A stretch of 64,000 nt of DNA from Lithospermum erythrorhizon. Its lineage: Eukaryota > Streptophyta > Magnoliopsida > Boraginales > Boraginaceae. A program made the position numbers and the translations under genes. The notes under the pieces are model-generated. The model saw only the letters and a list, made by a program, of their open reading frames with translations, did no database searches and was not told the origin of the DNA. Position 1 is the stretch's first letter, and each line of letters starts with the position of its first letter. The stretch spans positions 35,770 to 99,769 of the forward strand of contig JADFUC010000484.1 in NCBI GenBank assembly GCA_019722365.1, in the 5' to 3' direction. Positions 26,296-37,300 of this stretch are shown in pieces.

Positions 26296-28040
26296 GCATC
26301 AATCGAGGTGATTCTTGTACTAGAAAAATGCTTATTAATCATAAATGTTTTAAGATCAAATCGGACTTCTGATGATTGACATATACATAAGTTTATGAAC
26401 AATTCAAATAGTTTGAATTCATTGATGGAAATTAGTATTCTTGTATAGGAGTACACTTCTTGTCACGTGTTTTAGTATATGAAAGACATACTAATGATAG
26501 AGAATAACACAACTTTCTGGAATCTTTCTCTATAAAAGATCAAGGGATGGCTCGAATCTTTTACGGAATTGAGTAAGTCAATTGCTAAAGTCAATAAGTT
26601 GAGTGTACGCTTATCTTGATAAGACATCTAGCAGGATCAAAGTGAATCTGTTAAACAAAAGTCTTTCGAGAGATATAATTTTTGTCCCGAGCTTCATAAA
26701 ATTGTATAGATGAAAAGAAGAAGCGATGAAAAAAGAGGGATTATATTTGTATAAGTTACTTAACCTACTTAGGGCGTCGTCGATCAGTTGGACTAAGTAA
26801 AGCGATAGAAATAGAGTTGTAGACATCTTTGTTAAAGTAACAATTGTAACGCAACAAATGACTCTGAGAACACGAAGCCAGTCTGATTCTGACACGAGAA
26901 GTTGTGAATAAGAAAACAAGCAGTTATCACTCTGGCTAATCTTGAAAGGTTGCCCTAGCAGTATCTCTAGTAGCTTCTCTGAAGCTAGAGGATCAAAGAT
27001 CTCATTGTTAATCCAGTATCTACTTTCCAGGATAATACTTTCCTTTAATAGTTGAAAATAGAATTGTATATGTGCATAAAATTGAGAATAAAGAATAATG
27101 TTGACTAGATATCGACTAATCAACGCACTAGTATAAGTATATTGAGAAGAGTAATATTCTTCTCTACGATGAGTAGTGCTAGATTTAGTAGGAGCTAATA
27201 CTTAGATGCAAGTGGATTGTAAGCAACACGTTGTATGAAAATCTTTTGAATCTGAGCTTAAAGATTTAAATCCATATCATTATTATGGATAATGATGAGT
27301 ATATACATATAATATACACGCCGTTACTATAAATGCTTGAATCTTGATAGATTCGCGCGTCCCAATGTTATTGGAGATTTTTGGATACATGATCAAACAA
27401 GAAAAACCTCTAACGAAGCCAAGAAAATAACTAGGTGCCTCGTCACACAGTTAGGTGTTCAATGATTGGAATAAAACACCAAACGACTAGTATGTGCTTG
27501 ATTGTGTTGATCATTTTTCTTGAGATCAAAAGGGAGTGGTCTCACAATCAATAATGGGTTTTACGAGCATTGAAACAGTTTAAAATCATGACCTGGACCA
27601 TGACTTCATTGAGAACTTGGAAGTTAAATTATATGTGTCCCAAAAGAATACGACAAAACATGTTGAATAGGCGATTCTTAGACACAAGTGACGAGGATTT
27701 CGCAGAGTGCTGGAGTAGTCTTATGACCTGTCGAATGTCCTCTGGCAATACCAGAGGATCATACTTGGCATGACTTGAGTATATTCTGAAGTATACAACG
27801 GATAAATCTGGGTACAATAGAGTTCATACAGCCGGATAAATCGGTAGATTTACGTAATCTTGGAGAGTTAATGGTGATTTGGTGCGCGCTTGACTATGGT
27901 GGATATCGCGTGCTAGTACATTACCCACGAAGCTACTTGGTGCGGCGTTTGGTGACACGTTTTTACCAAAGCTTATTCTTTGAAAATCGCGTGTCGAAGG
28001 AATCGTTGATAGTAGATCATAAATCGTCCAGGGGAAGTGG
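26296..28040 (+). pseudogene. Decayed copia-like internal region
   Basis: No domain is intact. At 27,940-28,035, a stretch reading FYQSLFFENRVSKESLIVD resembles the last residues of copia pol, where RNase H is followed by a TKPL-type motif and a short tail. A polypurine tract, AGGGGAAGTGGGG, then leads to TGTTGGAA at 28,041. A 170-residue frame on the opposite strand (26,611-27,123) matches nothing I recognise. Assignment is tentative. Confidence 0.4.
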
Positions 28041-28751
28041 GGTGTTGGAACTATGAAATACGATCTCATAAAATGCACGGTGAACAATTTAGATTATGCG
28101 ACAGTTATACATTCAAAACTATAAGTTCGATCTATGTTAATTGTTGGACAACCAATTAATATTTAAGTTACGGTATCAACATTAGGGATTCTGGTGGCTT
28201 ACTAGGGTCAGCTCGTAATCTATATATTGATCTAGTGGTTGGTCTTTGTGTTTAAAATATTGTTGTTATTGTCGATCCGTCGGTCTGAAATAGTAAACTA
28301 AACTAACAATAATATGTATTACTCTTCACGGGTCTAAATTGAAACATGAAGGGAAACATTCGAGTAATCGATTTTGGCACTTAAAGAGGTGCATTAGAAA
28401 GTGAGTTTGGATGAGGTTTAGGAGTTTTATCTCTCGCTTAAAAGCTAATAAATTCGTTGCCTATAAATAGAGAGCTACTCCTTTCATAATATTTGCTCCA
28501 ATTCTTGACTTTTTGAAGTGAAAAGAATTCTCTCATCTCCTACTTCAGTTAGGCCGACCGAGTCCCCTTAGGAAGAAATTAGTTTAACGTAATTGTTGTT
28601 TTTGTTTTGCTTTATTAGTTCTGGTAAAACTCAGGAGTTGGGTAATTCTTGGTGTGGATACTCTTGGAGATACTCTATTTTGGATATTAGACTCCTACGT
28701 TTTCATTTGCTAAAATGTTATTCCACAAGAAGAGTACACACTTGTAATTAC
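28041..28751 (+). repeat. Putative copia 3' LTR with promoter
   Basis: Begins TGTTGGAACTATG after a polypurine tract. A strong TATA context, CCTATAAATAGAGAGC, near 28,460 would drive transcription about 30 bp downstream. The right end, GTAATTACA near 28,751, is a guess based on the CA terminus. It is unlike the LTR at 25,358, so two copia families are probably involved. Confidence 0.45.
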
Positions 28752-29541
28752 ATTATTTATTATTTTGGCACATTAAATAGTATCAAGGATTAGCGTCAGT
28801 TAGTTTAGGAGAACTAATTAGATATATGAATATAAAACACCCGACAAGAAGATCGAATTAGTGGAAACTGATACATTGTACTCTTCATATTAAAACTCAT
28901 CGGTTGAATTTCAAATTCAAAGTCAACATTATATTGTACTTATTATATAGAGATAAAAATTACATTCATTGTTAATGAAAAATTATTGTTCTACATAGTT
29001 CAATTGAACATTATTTTATTATGGTATTATTAGTCTTCAAAACTATAATGCATGATAACGTGTTATAATGAATTATACAAGATTACAGTAAAATATAATA
29101 AAATATAATGCATGATAATGTCTTATAATATATTATAACGTACCAATGTATAACTGATTATAATGCATTCATAATTTCTCAACAAATGTATATTCAAATA
29201 CAACAAAATATTGAAGATATTAATAAATATACAACACATATTTAATTTTATGAACAAAATAAGTATACAAACTCAAGACTACATATAATACAATATCAAA
29301 TTAGCACGAGCGCAACTAGGTTTAGCAAAAAAAATTCAAAAAAATTCAAAATCTTATTCATTATTATCGATTTTTGAAGAAGGATGGGAGGGGGTGAAAA
29401 AGGGGGGAAATAAATTTTTGAAGAAGGATGGGACTTTATTTAATGAGGGGTATAAGTCATTTCATACCAAAAAGTAGTAGTCTTCAAATAAAAAAGATAT
29501 TGTGTGTAGGCAAATATGTGGGTTGACTAGTGGTAGTTTGT
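28752..29541. other. AT-rich spacer, no gene
   Basis: Very AT-rich. ATAATGCATGATAA-GT-TTATAAT recurs near 29,045 and 29,108. A short duplicated TTTTTGAAGAAGGATGGGA occurs near 29,373 and 29,417. Nothing coding is seen. Confidence 0.5.
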
Positions 29542-29552
29542 CAAATTTCTCC

Positions 29553-30517
29553 ACCATTGACCTTTTTTTAAAATTCTAGCACACTTGAAAAAAATTTAGG
29601 TCAAATACCACACCCCCCTTACAAAAAATCAAAAATTCCCTCTTCCCCTTTCATCTTCCCTCTCCTTCTTCCTCTATTTTCTCCAATCCTCCATCGCACT
29701 TACCCCCTTCATGTAATGTAATCCCTATACAATAGCACCGAAACCATATCGCCGTTCCTTTCATTGACCTAGCATTTTCGATCTACTTTAATCCATTTCC
29801 AATCTACCCCATACATGATATCCTAAATCGTGACCCATAAATCTCTTGCTTGCTTTTTTTAATTGGGGGTGGGGTAGGGTTCGTTTCAGGTAGGGGATAA
29901 GTTAGGGTTTGATTATTTGTGAGTGGTGATTGTGACAAAAATGTTTGGGGGAGGGTGTTTTGTGAAGATTATGGTGGTGGTGGTGAAGATTTTGGTTAGT
30001 GGTGATGTTTTGTAGAATACACCAATATACACGACTAAAACCAATATTGGTGTCTAGTGATGTTTTTTGTACAAAGTTTGAGTTTTGGTGGCGGATGGGT
30101 GGTGGTGGTGATAGTTTTGGTTATTGGTAGTTGTTTTTTGTTATGGGGACTGTTTTGGGGACAAAAAGTAGGTGGGGCTGTTTTGGGGGTGGTGGTGGTT
30201 TTTGGGTAGTGGTGGTGTTTGGTGATTTTTTATTAGTGGTGGTGTTTTAGTGTTTGGTGGTGGTGATGGTAATGATAGGGTTTCGTTGTGGTGGTAGTGG
30301 AGGAAGGGATTGGGGAAAGGGGAGTAGGGTGAGGGAGGTGGTGGTGGTGGGAGGGTGTAGCTGGTGGTGGTGGGGGATGATGGAGACATGGAGAAGAGGA
30401 GGGAAGATGAAAGGGGAGAGGGTATTTTTGATTTTTTGTAAGGAATGTGTGATATTTGAGCTAAAAAAATTAAAGTAGCTAAAAAAATTTAAAAAATATC
30501 AAAGTGTGATATTCTGC
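29553..30517. mobile_element. Mutator-like miniature element with terminal inverted repeats
   Basis: An 11-bp direct repeat, CAAATTTCTCC, lies at 29,542-29,552 and 30,518-30,528. Inside it the two ends are inverted repeats: CTTACAAAAAATCAAAAATTCCCTCTTCCCCTTTCATCTTCCC-like sequence at about 29,619-29,661 is matched in reverse at about 30,399-30,441, and similarity extends outward more weakly. The 9-11 bp duplication with long inverted ends fits non-autonomous Mutator-like elements. The middle is strongly strand-biased (GGT-rich), which creates spurious frames such as 30,141-30,389 minus and 30,254-30,478 plus. There is no transposase. Confidence 0.65.
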
Positions 30518-30740
30518 CAAATTTCTCCTAAATGTGTCGGCTTGGAGGCGACCGAATTCGTCTAGAATCTAGAGAGAGAATGGCTAATATGCTAAGCAAG
30601 AATACCCCTTTTTAGATTTTTCTATATTTTTTCTTGACCTTAAGTGACAATTATTTGTATGGACTATATTTTTCTTTCATAATGATAAATATATTCTCCA
30701 ATTAATATGTTATATATTTAGTTGTCTAATAAGTGAGTAT

Positions 30741-31025
30741 GATCTTATAATTGGTCATTTGACTCATTGGCATCCAAAGAAAACGAAATGCAAAATGAAT
30801 AATTTTGACCATTGGGAGAAAAAGAGGCAATCCACACTTTCCTCATCACAACTCATTTTCCATGTTAGATTAATTTCCTACTTTCCATATTAGATTAATT
30901 TCCTACTTTGTGGTATATAAATTAAACTCAAAAGCTATCAACATTATTAACCTACATGAAAGGACACTACACAAAATGTGAAACACATAATATACTTCAC
31001 ACAGTAATTATCTCAATCAATCAGT
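30741..31025 (+). promoter_or_regulatory. First copy of the duplicated pectate lyase promoter
   Basis: This about 285-bp segment is repeated directly downstream at 31,026 to about 31,295. Shared parts include CCTCATCACAACTCATTTTC, the TATA box TATATAAAT (30,914-30,922 here) and the 5' leader motif TACATGA-AGGACAC-CTACACA. This copy has an extra internal 26-bp duplication (TTAGATTAATTTCCTACTTT twice). It is likely an older promoter copy, possibly still able to start transcription upstream of the main one. Confidence 0.75.
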
Positions 31026-31362
31026 GATTTTATAATCGGTCTTTGGCGTCCAAAGAAAATGGGAGTGCAAAATGATTAATTTTAACCATTGGGAGAAAAG
31101 GAGGAAATCCACTCTTTCCTCATCACAACTCATTTTCCATATTAGGTTTCCTACTTTATGGTATATAAATCAAACTCAAAAGCTATCCACACTTTACTCA
31201 CCTACATGAGAGGACACACTACACAAAATGTGTTACAAATAATACTCCGTAATACTTTACACAGTAATAATTATATCAATCAATTAGATAGCGATCACCT
31301 ATCATGCAAGAAGTTCCAAACTCACTTATACATTAATCAGTTTTATCAAATTTATTTATTTT
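31026..31362 (+). promoter_or_regulatory. Proximal promoter and 5' leader of the pectate lyase gene
   Basis: Second copy of the promoter module. The TATA box TATATAAAT is at 31,162-31,170, so transcription should start near 31,195-31,205. The 5' leader then runs to the likely start codon at 31,363. No upstream regulatory motif can be assigned with confidence. Confidence 0.7.
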
Positions 31363-34300
31363 ATGGGTATGTTAAGATTGTAATATGTGTAGTTGTCATT
31401 TTATTCTTAGCTTCAGAAGCAAGGGCAAATATCGACCCGGACCGTGCATATTGGAATAACAGAGCCGAGAAAGCAAAGAAAGTGACTCAAGAAAGTTATC
31501 GACCTGAGACTACTAAGGATGTAAACAAGTAAGTATTCTTCGAGACGAAACATTGACTATAAAAAACTTTTTATTCCTTGTTCTAATGAATATAAAATTG
31601 ATAACTTAAGGAAGACCGATCCTAGTACTAACACAAGACGAGACTTGCTCAAGTACACTGGGCCTTGTAAAGCAACCAACCCCATTGATGAATGCTGGAG
31701 ATGCGACAAAGATTGGGCGGTAGACCGCATGAAACTAGCCGATTGTGCTATGGGATTCGGCTGGAATGCAACTGGAGGAAAAGGGGGTAAAATCTACGTT
31801 GTCACTGATCCCTCAGACGATGATGTTGTCAATCCGAAGATAGGGACTCTACGACATGCTGTTATCCAAGAAGAACCACTCTGGATCATATTCCAGAACT
31901 CCATGAACATCAAACTGAAAGAAGAATTGATCATGACTAGCCATAAGACCATCGATGGACGGGGAGCTCAAATCCACATTGCCGAAGGTGCTGGCTTCAC
32001 ACTGCAATTCATCAGTAATGTGATCATACATAACATTAGGATACATGATATTAAAGAAGCAAATGGTGGATTGATAAGAGATTCTGTCTATCATTACGGG
32101 TTCAGAACGAAAAGCGATGGCGATGGGATTTCAATCTTCGGCTCATCCAACATTTGGATTGATCATGTTTCTATGTCAAATTGTAAAGATGGACTTATTG
32201 ATGCCGTTCAGGGTTCTACTGCCATTACCGTCTCCAATGGGCATTACACCGATCATAATGATGTAATATATTATCTCTTTATCTTACATTCATATTCATC
32301 TATTTTACATGCATTTTTCCTTAACATAATCAGGGAAGGAATCAAAAGGGCCAAGGGGGCACACCCTAATTTTTTAAATTCTTACAATTTTCCATATTAT
32401 TCAGAAGAAACTCCACATATGACGCATTTTAGCCCATACTTCAAATCTTGCTCTCCTTAGTCAATCTTGACCAGAAGGGCTAAAACGTTGCTCTCCTTAG
32501 TCAATCTTGACCAGAAGGGCTAAAACGGCATGCACCCGATCCGCTTTTGTTTACTAACAATCGAGATTTGAACCTTCAAACCCCTGCCCTTATTATGAAA
32601 ATTTTGAGAATTGCCCATATATTTTGTTTAAAAAAATATCTAACAAATTTTAGCTAGTATTTCGATTATTCTCACCGTTGGTCAATTTTTCGAATTTAAC
32701 TCTCTCAGTTTTGGTCCTAGTTCCATCCTGAACATGATTAAAAACAAGAATGTAATAGTTAGAAATTGAAATACAACTTATGCAGGTTATGTTATTTGGT
32801 GCAAGTGATAACTTCTCCGGGGATGAAAAGTTGCAAGTGACTGTTGCTTTTAACCATTATGGGCAAGGATTGATTCAAAGGATGCCAAGAATAAGATGGG
32901 GTTTTGCACATGTGGTAAACAATGATTATACAATGTGGCAAATGTATGCAATTGGAGGGAGTAGCAAACCTACGATACTTAGCCAGGGCAACCGATTCTA
33001 CGCCCCCAATGACACTAGAGCCAAGGAGGTAACTTCCAACTCCTTGATTTCCAATCAATTTGAGGAACGCAATTCAAATTAATTGATATTTTTTTTCGAG
33101 ATAAATTTTTTATCATGACCAATCGTTATTCATCGTTATACTGGATACAAAATTAATAGCATTGGATTTGTTCTTGTGAATAATTTCATAAAACTATTTT
33201 TTTATGTCATAATATAATTTAGAAGTAATTTATTATCAAATTTTACTATAAAAATAAAAATATCTATTAATTTGAATTGGATGTGGTAAACATTCTACTC
33301 GATCAATCTTGTGTGTCGAATATTTATAAAAATAATAATTAAATTGATTAAAGGCAATTAATCAAATTGGTAAAAATCAAACCACTAAAAGATGCCAGCG
33401 TAGGTGATTAGGGTTCTCGATTAAACCCTCGGTGAAATCAAACAATGTCGATCGAGCAGGGGTTCCGGTAAGCCCCATGCGTGTCGAAATAAAAAAACAA
33501 GGGTTTACATTGATGCTTATAAAAAATTGAGCTGAAATAGGGTTCCGAGAAAAGCAGTCTGCATTAAATGTCGAATTGAAATGATGGCTCGAAAAATCCT
33601 CAATTTTATTGATTAAAATCGGCTATAAAGACGATACGAGCCCGTGGCTCGAAATGAAGAATCTAGAAATTCACGAGAGGTTGAAATGAAGACTCCCAGA
33701 AATTTAGGGGTTAAGTCAAAATCTTCAAAAGTTCCACGGTTTTAAAGTAGGCGCATACTTTAGGTTTTCTTGAGTGAACAAGTTGTTTTTTTGATCAACA
33801 GTGAGTCTATAAAATCGGCGGTTAAGATGCATGAAATCCAAAAATACCATTGATCGAGAAGCAAGCATTTGAAGCCCAAAAAGCTATATAGCCCCATTTT
33901 GAAAATTCCATCGCATTCGCATCCAAAAGCAAGTGAGAAAGAAAATCTTAAAGAAAGCGCCGGATATTTCTCACAAGAGTTAAAATCTTTGAAACCCTTG
34001 AAGCAAAAGCAGCGTGTGAGCAGGCATGCAGGTAGCCCCGAATAGTAGCTTGAAATCGAGATTCTTGCACAAGCAGCGGCAATTCTTGAGTTTGAGCAAA
34101 ATTTGATGATAATTTGGCCGAAAGTTTCTCAAGAATGCTTGAATATTCGAGGAATAAGCTAAATAGCCCATGATTATTCTGAATCTTGCATGAACACACA
34201 GAAAATCTAGGAGTTTGATTCGTTAAGTTCGGGTATAGGAATACCTTGAGCGTTCGTCCATATAACAGATTAAAGGCGGGGAAACCTGTTGCTAAAGCCC

Positions 34301-37300
34301 ATCTATGCTTACGCCATCTTGATCGTCGCTACGACAACAACTTTGCCAGGCTGCGAGTATAAGTAGAAGTAATCTTCGTGAAAGCAAATCGAGTCAGTGA
34401 GGGCGAATCTCACTAAGTCATTTCTATAGCAACACGGCTGCTAAAATTTTGTAGTAAAAGAAAGAAGTAATGTAGCTAATACTTGCTTTCTATCCACTCC
34501 ATCTACGACTTAAAAGGCTACGTAGTCCCTTAAGTGGTACTCAGAAACAAGTCTGGCATTACAAGCTGACTGTAGTAAGTCAGTCGAGTCTAACATAAAC
34601 CGAATCAAGTCCAGAGACCCAAAATCAAGTCCACACCAACCAGCACGGAATCTGTGCTAAGGCTCCTGGAAACAGGACCATATGTAAGTCAAACCCAGTC
34701 TCGAGTCCATCGAGGCAGGACATATAGAGCCCGTATAGGCTCACATCTGACCCAAGTCCAAGTCGAAGGTTCAAGCTGAGAAGCTCGCACCAGTTCTATC
34801 CAGGACCCAAATCCAAGTCAAGTCCAAACCGTCATACATCTCACAAATCATCGGCAAACTCTTAGAGACTTATAGTTTAGACGGTGATCCTCTTCGATTT
34901 GATAAAACCGGTATCTTGAGGAATTTTATACTACAGGTGGGTTTTATTTTGTACCCCAAGATAAATATTAAAATTCATCTTTACAGTCTATGGCACCGGT
35001 GGGACTATGACTACCATGATCATTCTTGACTCGAGATATTTCGATTTATCACCGACTCCTACCGTGTATCAGCTCTTCTGAGGAGAAGGGGGTCGCATCG
35101 AAGGCCGATCATTTAGTCTCTCACAGTTAACGTGCCACGAGCTCTAGAAGTAGATCGAGTCATGACAGGAAGCAACCGAACTGGCGATGACGGCTAAGGA
35201 ACCCTCTTAACACATAGATGAGAACCGGCGAGCGAGCAGTGGAGGAACTCGGCATTTGTGGTTCTACGCCCCAGAGTCGGCTCGTTCACCGGCTCTGCCG
35301 GACTTCCTTGGAAGAGCAGATGGCTACCCTAATAGGGATGGTAGAAAGCATGTTGCAAAAGATGCAACACCAAGATGACTCTATCTCTCAGATGACGGGA
35401 AAAATAGTTGATCAAGAGCATAGAGCAAAAGCGGATTAGGCACTTTCTAAAACAAAGAGGTTCCTATGATCTCAAATGGGATATAGTGCGGCTCCATCTA
35501 TCCCCTCGCTATGCCTTATGGTCTCACGAACCCGACGAGGAAACATAGTAGAAACTCCTGGCATTTTCGGATGGGATGATGATTCTACTTAACAAACAAA
35601 AGTATATCTTTAGGTAATAAAGGTCATGAAGATGAAATTAAGCCTCACTTGCCTAAGTAAACCATATACCTCCATGGGAACCATTTGAAAATGCCTAGCG
35701 CTATCAACCACCCAAATTCCCAATACTTGATGGAACTAAGAACTCTAAGCGACATATAGCCCACTTTGTTGAGGCGTGCAGCAATCTTTGATGCTGAAGG
35801 GATGAAATGGTCTAAGCAGGTTCATTAAACTTACCAGCAGAACGTGTTCGGCGGTATGCGACTCGGGCACGCACTCCATGATAGTGGGCTCAAGCCCGGA
35901 AGGCAAGTTTCTCAACCGCTTCTTGATGCGAAGAGGGCAGTTAACGATGAAGCTAGCTGCTGCAAACAAGAAAGAAGAGCGATTCTGAGCTTACCGGCCG
36001 ATGGAGTACGGGCAAGTGTGAATGAACTACCGGCGTCGTCGGCTATCAGCATGTGCATCCAAGGAATGTGCATTAGGACTTGCAGGCCTCATGCAAGGAA
36101 TACTTCCCAAGACATTCGGCCGGTAACATGAGGGCACAAGACATGGAGCTAAGCATTCTTGCAAACAAAGGGCATGCTTTACCCCACTTGACTTGCTTCC
36201 TACTCGAAGGCCAAATACGATCCTAAGAATTCGAGCACCTCCAAAATCAAAAAGCACACACTAGAGTTCTAAAACAACAAAAGTTCTGCCTTTAGAGCGA
36301 GAATGTCGAGGCCGGGCTCGACCTTTCCAGGAAAAGCCTTCTGTTGAGGAGATCTGAGGAGAAGATATCCCGCACCCTCGATTCCGGCATCCACTTGCAA
36401 TGTTGTGGTGATGAAAGCAAAAGATCATAGAACTCCCAAAGTCAAAAGAGACCCCGAGGAGGCAAATCGAAACCTGACCTTTGCAAGTATCATAAGAATC
36501 TTTGTGGCACCCGTTGAAAATAATTCATCTTGAAAAAGCGGTAATGGATCTATAAGAAAGGGAAATAACCTGGAAGAAGATAAAGGTTTCTTCCACCCAT
36601 GTCACCTCATCGTCCCGGCCAACACTGCTGAATCAAAGTACCCGAAGGGTTTGGGAGAAGCAAATTTATCGGGGAAAGCATGGGCCGGCTACTCGAACTG
36701 ATGAGGACCGAAAGTATGCCCACTTGTGAATCTCAGACTTTCGCGTCACATTCACTTGATGAAGACTGGCACAAGAAGAGGGTACTCATAATAAACCACT
36801 CTATGTGTCGAGGGTTATATAGCAACGGATGTGAGAATCTTTGGTAGATGGAGGATCGTGTAAACATCCCTGCAGCTCTGAAACTGATAAAAGGCATTGA
36901 AAATCGGCAGAAGACTTCTTAATCCGCATTATAATTCAAGGCTTTAGCCAAGGCAGGGAAAGACACACAGGAAAAGAAATAGTAAATAAATTTGACCAAA
37001 GGTAGAAACACCTCGTGGTTTCCGTGATAGTGCGGAGTCACGTATAATATCTTTACTAGAAGACCTTGGATCCGTAGCAATAATGTTGTCCCCTCGGCTA
37101 CACCCAGAGTGTGAAGTATTGAAAGGATAGGATGGAGAAAAGGTTAAGGATGAGAATCCATTTGCATTGAAGAATCTTACTTTGTTGATGCGAATACTAT
37201 AGCGAGGAGGCTGAGCCCAGCAGAAGAAAGGTCGAAAGCAGAATCTTCGCGCCTCAAACACCCATCTCGACATTACAAGAAACAGAGGAAGACTTAGCTC

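Noticed and set aside
30141..30478. Proline-rich or glycine/valine-rich small proteins
   Set aside because: The frames arise from GGT-rich low-complexity DNA inside a miniature transposon.
31158..31362. Pectate lyase start at the first in-frame ATG (31,158)
   Set aside because: That ATG lies before the TATA box at 31,162, so it would not be transcribed; the upstream residues look like untranslated leader.
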